The position numbers and the translations under genes are program-made. DNA of 64,000 bases, from contig NZ_BAGK01000188.1 in assembly GCF_000308795.1 (NCBI RefSeq), positions 34,881 through 98,880 on the forward strand, read 5' to 3'. The notes beneath the pieces were generated by a model, which ran no database searches, had not been told where the DNA came from, and was given only the letters and a program-made list of their open reading frames with translations. Source of the DNA: Nocardia thailandica NBRC 100428 (GTDB lineage: Bacteria; Actinomycetota; Actinomycetes; Mycobacteriales; Mycobacteriaceae). The stretch's first letter is position 1. The number at the start of each line of letters is the position of its first letter. Below, piece by piece: positions 36,111-44,705 of the stretch.

Positions 36111-36989
36111 CTAGAAGCCGAACGAGCCGGTTCCGGTCCCGCCGCCCGGGGTCTCGCCGCCGCCGGGAGTGCCACCGCCGTCGACGGATTCGACCTTGAC
36201 CGAGCGGGCGGGCGAGACCGAACCCAACGCCCACGCGGTGGCGCCGTAGCGGGCGGTCAGCGTGCGGGTGCCCGCGGTCGACGGGGTCCAGCTCGCGCTC
36301 ACCGCGCCCGCGGCGTCGACCGTGCCGGACCCGACGACCGTGCCGCCGTCGAGGAACTCCACCGTGTCGCCCGCGTGGGCGCCGGTGACCACGGCCGAGA
36401 GCGAGACGGCGGTGCCGACCTTCGCGGTCGCGGGCGCGGTCAGGGTGACGCCGGTGGTGTTGCGGGCCACCGTGATCGCCGGACCCTTGTCCTGGTACAC
36501 GCCCTCGCCCAGCGAACCGCTGTAGTGCATGGAGGTGGGCAGCGCGGTGTCGCGGACGCAGTTGCCGACCTTGTACTGGACCTCGAACGTGCGCGACTTG
36601 GGCTCGATGTTGGGGTACACCGCGTACTTCGTCAGCCCCAGCTTCACCTTGATCCAGTCCGGCCCCGAGCTGTCGATGCTCACCGCGTCACCGGACATCT
36701 TGGTCGAACCGGCGACCGGGGTCAGGCAGGCGGGGTGCAGGTCCTTGATCTCCTGGATGATCTCGAAGGGGATCGCGGTGCGCTCGAATGTCGTTTGCAC
36801 GGTGATCGTTTCGCCCTCGGTCGGGGTCACGTTCGAGATCGTCCTGGTGAACTTGCTGTTGCCGTCCGCCCAGGTGATCGAGCCCGGTGCCGCCGCCGCG
36901 TGTCCCGCGCCCGCGGCGACCGCGAATCCCGCGGCCACCGCCCACACCGCCAGCGAACCCACGGTCCGCCGCACTACCTTCTCCGCCAT
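36111..36989 (-). CDS. Secreted protein with Ig-like domain
   Basis: A 292-residue protein. The signal peptide at residues 1-35 (VGSLAVWAVAAGFAVAAGAG, then HAAAAPG) is followed by a beta-rich domain with a cysteine pair (HPACL, VGNCVRD). A bacterial Ig-like domain follows (TGVTLTAPATAKVGTAVSLS, VTGAHAGDTVEFLDGGTVVG). A Gly/Thr-rich tail ends SFGF. The ATG at 36987-36989 has GGAGAG upstream. It is probably an extracellular or envelope protein; relatives in Nocardia and Rhodococcus have no known role. Confidence 0.8.
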   Translation of the reverse strand: MAEKVVRRTVGSLAVWAVAAGFAVAAGAGHAAAAPGSITWADGNSKFTRTISNVTPTEGETITVQTTFERTAIPFEIIQEIKDLHPACLTPVAGSTKMSGDAVSIDSSGPDWIKVKLGLTKYAVYPNIEPKSRTFEVQYKVGNCVRDTALPTSMHYSGSLGEGVYQDKGPAITVARNTTGVTLTAPATAKVGTAVSLSAVVTGAHAGDTVEFLDGGTVVGSGTVDAAGAVSASWTPSTAGTRTLTARYGATAWALGSVSPARSVKVESVDGGGTPGGGETPGGGTGTGSFGF

Positions 36990-37126
36990 GTCCGACTCTC
37001 CACTTGCTCTGGCCGGCTGCCCCGGCCGGGCCACCGCCGGGAACGTCCGTGCGATGGTGGCGAGAGTCAAACATATTGTGACGGGTCACACGTCCAGAAT
37101 CGAAAACTCTCTTGTTTCACTCATAG

Positions 37127-37429
37127 CTAGGCGGTAGCCCGGTGCAGGCGCGTGTAGTGCGCGGGCGGCATCATCGCCTGTAGGTCGCAGATCTCGCGGA
37201 CGAACGCCGTGTTGCCGTCGACGTGCTCCAGGGTCGGCACGATGAGGACGTCGGCGTCGTTGTCCAGCACGAAGTCCAAGATGTCCGGCAGCAGCAACTC
37301 CGGACCGCAGAGCACCCCCACCACGACGTACCCGTGGGCCGCGGCGATCTCCCGCGCCGCGACTTCCACCTCTGCCCGGGTACGCCGGATGCGTAGCCGA
37401 TCGATCGCTATCACCGCTGTCCTGACCAT
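37127..37429 (-). CDS. Small resolvase-fold protein A
   Basis: A 100-residue protein resembling the N-terminal Rossmann-like domain of serine recombinases (TAVIAIDRLRIRRT, AREIAAAHGYVVVGVLCGPE, DADVLIVPTLEHVDGN) but without the catalytic Ser motif or a DNA-binding region. GGGAGG precedes the ATG at 37427-37429. It is divergent from the HTH regulator and loosely related to two further small proteins at 38921 and 39242. The function is unknown. Confidence 0.68.
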   Translation of the reverse strand: MVRTAVIAIDRLRIRRTRAEVEVAAREIAAAHGYVVVGVLCGPELLLPDILDFVLDNDADVLIVPTLEHVDGNTAFVREICDLQAMMPPAHYTRLHRATA

Positions 37430-37531
37430 GCGAGCCTCCCGTAGATCGACCACACGTGTCGGGTTGCGTCCGGGTTGACCGGTTCGTCGCCCACAACGAG
37501 TTCACCATGTATTCGCTGCAGAGCACGCGGC

Positions 37532-37571
37532 TACACTGTTTCCAAAACGCTTGACCTCCACTTGGAAACAG
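37532..37571 (+). promoter_or_regulatory. Operator: 10-bp inverted repeat over the regulator promoter
   Basis: CTGTTTCCAA (37536-37545) and TTGGAAACAG (37562-37571) are exact inverted repeats 16 bases apart. A TACACT -10-like hexamer (37532-37537) overlaps the left arm, so a bound protein would block initiation. It lies directly before the HTH gene, suggesting autoregulation. Confidence 0.7.
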
Positions 37572-37587
37572 CGGGAGCGGGTGCGCG

Positions 37588-38826
37588 TTGGATTCGATTG
37601 CGGCACGATTGCTCGACATGGAACCTAACCGGACGGGTACCACTCTGCGCAGGCTGCGCGAGGAACGGGCCCTGTCGCTGGGTGATGTGGCGAGCCTGTT
37701 GTTCTCGGCACGATCCTGGCTGTCCAACGTCGAGGCGGGCAGGCGCTGGCCCAAGGACCGCGGCTGGGCGGAGCGGGCCGATCTCGCCTTACGCGGGCGC
37801 GGGCAGCTGGTGGACGCGTGGGACGCCGACCAGCGCGACCGCGCCCGCCTCGCCGACACCGTGCGCATGCTCGAACAGGCGCGGCGCGAATCGGAGCAGC
37901 TGCTGGCCGAGCCCGACACCGCCGCCCTCGCCGAGATCGGGCAGCACGTCATCGACCTGGCCACCAACGCCCGCTTCGAGCCCTACGACCGAACCCTGCA
38001 CAGCGCCTTGGCCTTACGGTCGGAGCTGATGCGCCGCATCAGGGCGGGCGCGCACACCCCCGCCACCACCCGCGACCTGCACGTCGCGCTCGGCCGGGTC
38101 TGCGGGGTGCTCGCCTACCTGACCCTCGATCTCGGCCAGGCCGACACCGCGCACGTGCACGCCGAGGCCGCCTTCCGCCTCGGCGACCGCGCCGACGACA
38201 ACAGCCTGCGCGTGTGGGCCCGCGGCACCCAGGCCCTGGCGCACCGCTTCGTCCGCGACTTCACCGCCGCCCGGGACGCGGCCACCGATGGGCTCAACTA
38301 CGTCGACGGCTCCACCGGCACCGGCGAGGCCCGGCTGCTGTGCGGGCTGGCCGCCTCGGTCGCCAACCTCGGCGACGAGCACCGTGCGCTGTCCCTGCTC
38401 GACGCGGCCGACCGTGCTCGCGACAACGCCGGGCCCGACGCCCTGCCCGGCCTGTTCACCTTCACCGCCGCCAAACAGATGTATTACCGCGGCTTCTCGC
38501 TCATGTGGGCCGAAGACCCCGCGCTGCTGTCGAATTCGATCGCGGCGTCGAAGCAGGCCATCGACGCGTGGCAGGCGCAGCGCTCACCCGGCGACGAAAT
38601 GCTCAGCCAGATCTACCTTTCCACCGCGCACGCGCGGCTCGGCGATCTCGACAATTGCATCGCCGAGGTCGCCCCGGTGATGGAGACGCCGGTGACCGGC
38701 CATTTCTCCTGGGTCCGCAAACAGATCAATCAGCTCGACGTCCTGCTCGGCGAATACTTTCCCGATTCCCGGACCGCCGCCGACATGCGCGAGACCCTCC
38801 AGGCCTACGTGTACGCGCCCGCATGA
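37588..38826 (+). CDS. XRE-family regulator with TPR-like helical domain
   Basis: About 412 residues from TTG 37588, or 402 from ATG 37618 (MEPNRTGTTLRRLREERALS), which may be the real start. The helix-turn-helix spans about residues 15-70 (LSLGDVASLLFSARSWLSNV). The rest is a helical repeat array (HVHAEAAFRLGD, RALSLLDAADRARDNAG, LSTAHARLGDLDNCI) like those of actinobacterial peptide- or ligand-sensing regulators. The inverted repeat at 37536-37571 is the probable own operator. Neighbours are resolvase-fold proteins on both sides. Confidence 0.82.
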   Translation: MDSIAARLLDMEPNRTGTTLRRLREERALSLGDVASLLFSARSWLSNVEAGRRWPKDRGWAERADLALRGRGQLVDAWDADQRDRARLADTVRMLEQARRESEQLLAEPDTAALAEIGQHVIDLATNARFEPYDRTLHSALALRSELMRRIRAGAHTPATTRDLHVALGRVCGVLAYLTLDLGQADTAHVHAEAAFRLGDRADDNSLRVWARGTQALAHRFVRDFTAARDAATDGLNYVDGSTGTGEARLLCGLAASVANLGDEHRALSLLDAADRARDNAGPDALPGLFTFTAAKQMYYRGFSLMWAEDPALLSNSIAASKQAIDAWQAQRSPGDEMLSQIYLSTAHARLGDLDNCIAEVAPVMETPVTGHFSWVRKQINQLDVLLGEYFPDSRTAADMRETLQAYVYAPA

Positions 38827-38907
38827 CCGGCGCGCACACGCGGGGAGTTCGTCCGCTGTTCGGAACGCGTTCGCTCCCTGCCGGATTCGCGCGGCGATTA
38901 CGACGGG

Positions 38908-38913
38908 TACCGT
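38908..38913 (+). promoter_or_regulatory. -10 hexamer of leaderless resolvase-fold gene B
   Basis: TACCGT, seven bases, then ATG at 38921. No ribosome binding site is visible. Confidence 0.5.
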
Positions 38914-38920
38914 CGAATAC

Positions 38921-39238
38921 ATGAAACCACCGGCGATCGGATATCTGCGCCGCGACATCTCCGGCGTGACACAGCCCTGGGACGAGACGCAGATCCGTTC
39001 GCTGGCCGAGAAACTCGGCTACCGGTTCACCAAGACGGTGGTCTTCTCCGAACGCACCACCGACCCGATCGGGCGGCTGCGCGAGGTGGTCGCCACGGTC
39101 GGCGCGGAAGCGGTGGTCGTGCCGAACCTGGCGCACCTGGGCGGGGTGCTGCCCGCCGGGCTGGCGGCCGACTGCGAGGTGGTCACCGTGTCGCCGGAGG
39201 TCACCCACGCCCGGCGGCTGCCCACCCTGCTCGGCTGA
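38921..39238 (+). CDS. Small resolvase-fold protein B
   Basis: A 105-residue protein: AIGYLRRDISGVTQPWDETQ, IRSLAEKLGYRFTKTVVFSE, AVVVPNLAHLGGVLP. It mirrors the serine-recombinase N-terminal domain (GYxR start, helix with DETQ, late LxxLG) but lacks a clear catalytic serine and the C-terminal DNA-binding part, so it is probably not a recombinase. It converges tail-to-tail with paralogue C, their stops 3 bases apart. Confidence 0.72.
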   Translation: MKPPAIGYLRRDISGVTQPWDETQIRSLAEKLGYRFTKTVVFSERTTDPIGRLREVVATVGAEAVVVPNLAHLGGVLPAGLAADCEVVTVSPEVTHARRLPTLLG

Positions 39239-39241
39239 CCC

Positions 39242-39574
39242 TCAGGACGCGGCGCTCGGCTCCGGGGCGCCGGTTCCGCCGCGGGCGTAGGTCTCGCGGT
39301 CGTCGACCGTCACCACCGCGGCCAGCCTGCTCAGCTCGACCGGGATCCGGCCGCCGAGATGCGCGGTGCTCGGGGTGAAGACACACACCGCGTTCAGCCG
39401 TGCGACCACCGAACACAATTGATCGATCGCGTCGCCGGTGCGTCCCTTGAGCACCACGGTTTTCGCGAGGTCGTAACCGAAGCGCGCGGCGAGACTGCGC
39501 AACTGCGTCTCGTCCCAGTGCTGTCGGATTCCCGAGACCTCCGATTGGATGAACCCCACAGCAACCGGTTTCAC
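39242..39574 (-). CDS. Small resolvase-fold protein C
   Basis: A 110-residue paralogue of protein B: AVGFIQSEVSGIRQHWDETQ, LRSLAARFGYDLAKTVVLKG, STAHLGGRIPVELS, with a Gly/Pro-rich C-terminus. The GYxR motif is degraded to GFIQ, reinforcing loss of recombinase activity. The GTG at 39572-39574 follows GGAGGG. The function is unknown. Confidence 0.7.
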   Translation of the reverse strand: MKPVAVGFIQSEVSGIRQHWDETQLRSLAARFGYDLAKTVVLKGRTGDAIDQLCSVVARLNAVCVFTPSTAHLGGRIPVELSRLAAVVTVDDRETYARGGTGAPEPSAAS

Positions 39575-39718
39575 CGCGACCCTCCACAACTCGATGCCAC
39601 ATCATCTGACGCACATGAGATCAGGTCGCCGATATTTCTCGTTACGCTTTTCCGCGTAAATCAGGTAACGAATCGATACAGTACGCGCGTACTCGCAATC
39701 GCCCGGCAAACGTCGAGC

Positions 39719-40435
39719 TCAGCGCACCCGCAGCTCGCGTTCCCGGCGCACGCCGAGATCGAACCAGCGGTTGAAATGCCGGGCCACGTCCTGGGCGTCG
39801 GCGGCGCGCACGCGGAGATGTTCGCCGATCTGCTCGCGCAGATAGCGGCCGTCGCCGCAGAAGTCGTCCCACCACAGGGTGCGCGTCGCGCTCGGGCGGG
39901 CGTGCAGGCCGCCCAGATACAGCGCGGCGGTGCCGTTGCCGAGCATGGGCCGGTCCATCAGCCTGCGGTACTCCTCGCGCCGGGTCTCCTCCGTGGTCAG
40001 CACCCGTGGGTCGGGCCGGCGCGGGATCAGGTCCTGCAGTTGCAGATCCAGCGGCCTGCCCCGGCCGGGGCCGAGCCGCGGCAGGCGGGCGACCAGGCCG
40101 GGCGCCAGGCCCTCCAGGCTGCCCGGCAGGACCCGGATGTCGCCCGCCACGCCGTCGGTCACCGACTGGACCAGGATCACCGCCCCGCCGGGCTCGCGGG
40201 CGCCGATGATGCGCAGCTCGTCCGGGCTGCGCTTGGGCCGGTTGACGAAGGACCGGATCTCGATGCGCATGTCCGAGCGCGCCAGCCGCCCGACCGCGCC
40301 CTCGAACGCGGGGGTCGCCCCCCGCTCGGCATCTCGCCGGGTCTCCCCGAACAGCAGGTGCCGGGGCAGCACGTCGTCGAATTCCGTGCGCCACAGCGAC
40401 GCGAAGTCGTCCGGGTGCCAAGTCCATTCATGCAC
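39719..40435 (-). CDS. EspG-like ESX secretion-associated protein
   Basis: A 238-residue protein. The N-terminal EWTWHPDDFASLWRTEFDDV LPRHLLF pattern fits EspG-family proteins, as does the C-terminal segment RPMLGNGTAALYLGG, ATRTLWWDDFCGDGRYLREQ, ADAQDVARHFNRW. EspG chaperones bind PE/PPE pairs for type VII secretion. No ESX component or PE/PPE gene is in the window, so it is an orphan. The GTG at 40433-40435 is used; an ATG nearby is out of frame. Family assignment is moderate. Confidence 0.6.
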   Translation of the reverse strand: MHEWTWHPDDFASLWRTEFDDVLPRHLLFGETRRDAERGATPAFEGAVGRLARSDMRIEIRSFVNRPKRSPDELRIIGAREPGGAVILVQSVTDGVAGDIRVLPGSLEGLAPGLVARLPRLGPGRGRPLDLQLQDLIPRRPDPRVLTTEETRREEYRRLMDRPMLGNGTAALYLGGLHARPSATRTLWWDDFCGDGRYLREQIGEHLRVRAADAQDVARHFNRWFDLGVRRERELRVR

Positions 40436-40612
40436 AGCGAGTCCAGCGGGGTGAGGCGGGTACCGTTGGGCTGGCAGACTACCCAGCACCCGGGCGCACC
40501 GCGAGATACGTACCGTTAGGTCCAGTACGGGGATTGCACGATGGTGACTCCCTCGCACCCCTTCCGAACTGTCGGTTTGCGCTCGGGCCCGGGCGGGATC
40601 ACGATCTGCCCC

Positions 40613-41032
40613 ATGCGTCTTCGTGTACTGCACATCACTTTCGGCGTCCTGACCGCCGCCGTCGCCCTCGCGCCCGGCGCCGCCGCCGAGAGCCCCCGCT
40701 CCGCCATCGCCCGCGCCTATCTCGACGCCCTCGTCTCCCACGACGCCTCGGCCGTCCCCTTCGCCCCCGGCGCCACCCGCGTCGAGGCGGGCATCCAGAC
40801 CGGCTACTCCGGCCCCCAGCTCGCCCACGACCTCGAGAACGGCCCCCAGTACCGCATCATCGACCGCATCCGCGACCTCGAGATCACCGAATCCGGCGAC
40901 CTCGTCACCACCCACTACCTCCTGGACACCGGCTGGTCCGGCATCCCCCTCACCACCGTCGAGATCCACGAGACGTTCCGCATCCCCGACGGCACCATCC
41001 ACGAGATCGTCGCCACCATCACCCCGAGGTGA
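40613..41032 (+). CDS. Secreted SnoaL/NTF2-like protein
   Basis: A 139-residue protein. The signal peptide (RVLHITFGVLTAAVALAPGA, cleavage after AAA) is followed by a small alpha+beta domain (SAIARAYLDALVSHDASAVP, GPQYRIIDRIRDLEITESGD, IHETFRIPDGTIHEIVATIT) typical of NTF2/SnoaL-like folds. Catalytic activity cannot be inferred. The ATG at 40613 fits the signal peptide; an upstream in-frame start at 40541 would place it internally. Confidence 0.7.
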   Translation: MRLRVLHITFGVLTAAVALAPGAAAESPRSAIARAYLDALVSHDASAVPFAPGATRVEAGIQTGYSGPQLAHDLENGPQYRIIDRIRDLEITESGDLVTTHYLLDTGWSGIPLTTVEIHETFRIPDGTIHEIVATITPR

Positions 41033-41053
41033 ACTCCCCCGGGGCCGGCCGCC

Positions 41054-41605
41054 TCAGGCCACCGGCCCCGGATGCGCGCCACCGAGCGCCATGAGTTCCG
41101 CGTAGGCCGCCCGGTCCGCGGTGAGACGTTCGGCGGCCGCGGCCAGCGTCGCCGGGGTGAAATCGGTGCTGCCGGCCGCGGCCTGGAGTTCGACCGCCTC
41201 GTCGGCCAGGGCGATGAGCAGGTCGCCCAGCTGGACGATCTGTCGCTCGACGGTATCGGAGCGACGGCCGCCGAGGTGGTCGGTCATTCCGGCGGCCATC
41301 GCGAGGCCCTGCAATCGCTGGATGGACTGCGGCAGGCCACGCGTGCCGTGCGGATCTATCCACCCCTGAGCGAGCAGCCTGCCGACCACGTCGCGCGCTT
41401 GGATGAGACGTGACCAGGGAGCGCGAAAAAGTGGCGCCGGCTGTTCGAGTTGCGCGTGCAGCGGGGAGCCCGGGTTCGGCGGCGCGACCGGAGCGACCGG
41501 CACCGGGCGAACCGGCGCCCAGGGGGCCGGGCGCGGCAGGAAAAACCAGGTGCCCGCGAGGATCCACAAGAGGATCAGCCAACCTGGCATCCACTGACCG
41601 CGCAT
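41054..41605 (-). CDS. Membrane-anchored helical protein, unknown function
   Basis: A 183-residue protein. One N-terminal membrane helix (GWLILLWILAGTWFFL) and a Pro/Val-rich linker precede a helical region (SRLIQARDVVGRLLAQGW, RQIVQLGDLLIALADEAVEL) that would face outside. No family is recognised. It is adjacent to and co-oriented with the next hypothetical gene, 28 bases apart. Confidence 0.65.
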   Translation of the reverse strand: MRGQWMPGWLILLWILAGTWFFLPRPAPWAPVRPVPVAPVAPPNPGSPLHAQLEQPAPLFRAPWSRLIQARDVVGRLLAQGWIDPHGTRGLPQSIQRLQGLAMAAGMTDHLGGRRSDTVERQIVQLGDLLIALADEAVELQAAAGSTDFTPATLAAAAERLTADRAAYAELMALGGAHPGPVA

Positions 41606-41633
41606 CGCGGCATCCTCTCCGGTGAGTACCGGC

Positions 41634-42203
41634 TCAGCTGGTGGAGCCGAATCCGTAGCCTTCGAAGATGATCCGGCCGAATTCGGTGCCTTCGATCGGG
41701 GGGCGGGCGATGGCCTGGAAGCGGTAGTCCTCGTCGCGGTCCCAGTCGACGGGGAGCAGGCGCTGGGGGAAGCGGTAGTCGCAGCCGAGGGCGGCGGGCG
41801 AATCGACGCTGTTCTCGTAGCGGAACCAGTGTTCGATCACGGCGGCGACGGCGCGGCGGTTGCGGGTGAACAGGTAGCTGTCGGTGCCGTCCTCGAAGTG
41901 GTCGTCGAAGAACCAATGGTCCAGCGGGACACCGTCGATGGCGAAGGTGACCAGGAGCGGGTTGGGTAGCGGGTTGAAGGCGCGCCGAACGAGATAGACC
42001 CCCTTCTCCAGGCGGACGCACTGGATGTTGGGGGCGGGCGTCTCGCCGTCGGTGTGGTGGGCGCGAGGTCCGAGATTGAGCACGAATCCGACCGGCTTGG
42101 CCGCCAGACTGCTCCGCACCCACTCCGTGGTTTCGGCCCACCGCTTGTCCCCGGACATGTGTTCGAGCGCTTCAGGACCGTCGTCACCGGTCGGGGTAGC
42201 CAT
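41634..42203 (-). CDS. Conserved hypothetical protein
   Basis: A 189-residue soluble alpha+beta protein rich in aromatic residues (DHWFFDDHFEDGTDSYLFTR, VIEHWFRYENSVDS, ETTEWVRSSLAAKPVGFVLN). It has no signal peptide or membrane helix. I recognise no family. Codon use is like its neighbours. It may form a unit with the membrane protein downstream. Confidence 0.65.
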   Translation of the reverse strand: MATPTGDDGPEALEHMSGDKRWAETTEWVRSSLAAKPVGFVLNLGPRAHHTDGETPAPNIQCVRLEKGVYLVRRAFNPLPNPLLVTFAIDGVPLDHWFFDDHFEDGTDSYLFTRNRRAVAAVIEHWFRYENSVDSPAALGCDYRFPQRLLPVDWDRDEDYRFQAIARPPIEGTEFGRIIFEGYGFGSTS

Positions 42204-42326
42204 CCGTCCTGTCTACTCCGCTTCCCCGCCCCCTTCAGCCGATGCGACCCATCAGACCAGGAGGTGCCGCGACAGTCCTGGTCTCCTCGCCGGGGAACCG
42301 GACGAACAGGGCTCGAGGTGCATGAT

Positions 42327-43541
42327 TCACGTCGTCGCCACGGCGCGGATCAGGAGGGATTCGTAGGTGGGGATGAAGACCTTGCGGCGGTAGCGGCGGG
42401 AGACGATCTCGTAGGGGCCCGCGGCGGTGAGGGCCTCGAGCAGGGCGGTGAGTTCGGAGTGGACGAGCTGGGCACCCAGGCAGAGGTGGCGGCCGCCGCC
42501 GAACCAGAGCTGGCGCGTCTCGGGCAGGTAGTCGCGGGAGACGCGGAAGTCGCCGGGGGCGTTGTTGATGGTCCAGGTGAGGATCTTGACGTGCTCGCCG
42601 GCGCGCAGGGTGCGGCCCGCGATCTCGACGTCGCCGGTGACCGAGCGGCCGACGAGGTAGGCGGGGCTGGTGACGCGCAGGGTCTCGCGCACGGCGTCGG
42701 GCAGCCGTTCCGGCGCGGCGAGCAGGGCGTGCTGCTCGCCGGTGTCGTGCAGCAGGGCGACCATGCGGGACATGGCGCTGGCCAGGGTGTCGGTGCCCGC
42801 GACGGCCATGAGGATGGCAAGCCCGCCCGCGTGCTCGACCGGCAGGCCCAGTTCGCGGCAGCGGCCGAGGGTCGTGTCGGGATCGGCCCGCGCGTAGGCG
42901 TCGGGCACGTTGACCGCGAGGCGGGCGGCGAGCTCGCGGGCGCGGGCGACGGCGGCCGGGTCGAGGGTGGTGGAGGCCATGGTGCCGAAGGCGAGGTTGA
43001 CCAGTTCCTCGACGTGGTGGAACAACCGGAGGAACAGCGCGTCGGAGTCGGCGTCGGGATCGCCGCCGAGGGCCGCGGCGATGTCGGTGGGCCGCATCCC
43101 GACCAGGTCCGACACGCTGCGCCCGACCAGGATCCGGGCGCGGGCGGCGATGTCGACGGTCTCGCCCGCCGCGAGCCGGGCGGCCACGTCGTCGAGGTCG
43201 GGGCCGATGACCCGGCGGACCAGCGCGTCGGTGTGCGCGGCGGTGAACAGGTCGCGCACCCGGTTGCGCAGGTCGGTGTGCCCCGGGCCCTCGAACAGGT
43301 CCTCCACCCAGTCGCCGATGACCTGGGCCCACCAGTGCCCGGCGGCCCCCTCGGAGACGATGCTGAAGTGGGTGCTGTCGTTGTAGATCTGGCGCGCGAC
43401 CAGCGGATCGGCCACGAACCAGCCGAGTTTGGGCACCCGCCGGATCGGCTTGGCGACACGCCCGAGCAGCAGCAAACCGGGCAGCCAGGGCTGGCCGGCG
43501 GCGAGTAGGGTTAATTCATGACGTCGGGCAGAACTCCACAC
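42327..43541 (-). CDS. Cytochrome P450
   Basis: About 404 residues. The I-helix motif is AVAGTDTLASA, the K-helix ExxR is RETLR and the heme loop is LWFGGGRHLCLGAQL with the proximal Cys. It is a soluble class I enzyme needing ferredoxin and reductase. The GTG at 43539-43541 gives the usual length; a longer frame to 43607 exists. It is divergent from the ketosynthase operon and separated by 111 bases, so it might hydroxylate the operon's lipid product, though this is unproven. Confidence 0.92.
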   Translation of the reverse strand: MWSSARRHELTLLAAGQPWLPGLLLLGRVAKPIRRVPKLGWFVADPLVARQIYNDSTHFSIVSEGAAGHWWAQVIGDWVEDLFEGPGHTDLRNRVRDLFTAAHTDALVRRVIGPDLDDVAARLAAGETVDIAARARILVGRSVSDLVGMRPTDIAAALGGDPDADSDALFLRLFHHVEELVNLAFGTMASTTLDPAAVARARELAARLAVNVPDAYARADPDTTLGRCRELGLPVEHAGGLAILMAVAGTDTLASAMSRMVALLHDTGEQHALLAAPERLPDAVRETLRVTSPAYLVGRSVTGDVEIAGRTLRAGEHVKILTWTINNAPGDFRVSRDYLPETRQLWFGGGRHLCLGAQLVHSELTALLEALTAAGPYEIVSRRYRRKVFIPTYESLLIRAVATT

Positions 43542-43652
43542 CCCGATCGAATCTAGTCGACCCGAACCGCCCAGTGAAGGTGTGCGTCTAGGATCGCCGG
43601 GACGCACCGGTGGAGCACGGCGTGTCGAGGGCGATTTCCGGAAGTGAACACG

Positions 43653-44702
43653 ATGGTGAGATCAACGATCGAGGCGGTCGGCGCCTATCTGCCGACAACG
43701 GAACTGACCACAACCGAGCTGCTGTCCCGCCTGTCGGTCGAGTCGCCGCTGGACCTCGAGAAGGTCAGCGGGGTGCGCGCGCGCCGGGTCCGCGGCGTGG
43801 ACGCCGAAGGACGGGCGGAGGACTCGTTCACCATCGCCCTCGCCGCGGCGCGCGACGCGCTGCGCCACTCGCGCCACGCGCCCGAGGACCTCGACGTCGT
43901 CATCTCGTGCTCGATCACCCGCACCAGGGGCGCGGACTTCTGCCTCGAACCGTCGTTCGCGCTGATGCTCCGTAACGAGCTCGGTGCCACCGCGGCCCAG
44001 CACTTCGACGTCTCCAACGCCTGCGCGGGCATGCTGACCGGCGTGCTCGTGCTCGACCGGCTCATCCGTTCGGGCGCGGTGCGCCGGGGTCTCGTGGTGT
44101 CCGGGGAGTGCATCACGCCGATCTCCGACACCGCGGTCCGCGAGATCGCGCAGAAGTACGACCCGCAGTTCGCCTCGCTGACCGTCGGCGACGCGGGGGC
44201 GGCGGTGGTGCTCGAGGCCACCGGCGACGAGGGCCCCGGCCTCGACTACGTCGAGCTGAACACCAGCGCGGCGTTCGCGAAGCTGTGCCTCGGCATGCCC
44301 TCGGACCAAGGGCCCGGCGTCGCGCTCTACACCGACAACCGCGCGATGCACAACGAGTCGCGCTACCTGCTGTGGACGTCGCGGCAGCGCGAGTTCCTCG
44401 CGGCGCGCGGTTCCTCCTTCGCCGAGGAGGACTACGACTACATCATCCATCACCAGTTCAGCGGTCCCGCCGTCGAATTGATCGACAAGATCGCCGAGCG
44501 CGAGTTCGACGCGCTGATGCCGCCGCGCCTCGCGGTCCTGGACAAGTACGGCAACACGGCCTCGACGTCGCACTTCGTGGTGCTGCACGACGCCCTGCGC
44601 AGCGGGGCGATCCGGCCGGGGCACCGGGTGCTGCTCGTCCCCGCGGCCTCGGGCGTCGTCGCGGGCTTCCTGTCGGTGACGCTGGGCGAAGTGGGGGTGT
44701 GA
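43653..44702 (+). CDS. Thiolase-fold ketosynthase, OleA/NltA-like (catalytic)
   Basis: A 349-residue KAS III/OleA-like enzyme. The triad is visible: Cys124 in VSNACAGM, His266-267 in IIHHQFS and Asn301 in KYGNTASTS. An LEPSFALMLR segment carries the acidic residue (Glu99) placed like the OleA base. OleA-type enzymes condense two acyl-CoAs head-to-head. The ATG at 43653 has GGAAG 8 bases upstream; GTG 43644 is an alternative. It is the first gene of an operon of overlapping genes to 49141. Confidence 0.85.
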   Translation: MVRSTIEAVGAYLPTTELTTTELLSRLSVESPLDLEKVSGVRARRVRGVDAEGRAEDSFTIALAAARDALRHSRHAPEDLDVVISCSITRTRGADFCLEPSFALMLRNELGATAAQHFDVSNACAGMLTGVLVLDRLIRSGAVRRGLVVSGECITPISDTAVREIAQKYDPQFASLTVGDAGAAVVLEATGDEGPGLDYVELNTSAAFAKLCLGMPSDQGPGVALYTDNRAMHNESRYLLWTSRQREFLAARGSSFAEEDYDYIIHHQFSGPAVELIDKIAEREFDALMPPRLAVLDKYGNTASTSHFVVLHDALRSGAIRPGHRVLLVPAASGVVAGFLSVTLGEVGV

Positions 44703-44705
44703 GCG

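Noticed and set aside
37127..39574. Resolvase-fold genes considered as an active integrase/transposon
   Set aside because: All lack the catalytic serine and DNA-binding domains, and no terminal repeats or target duplications were seen.
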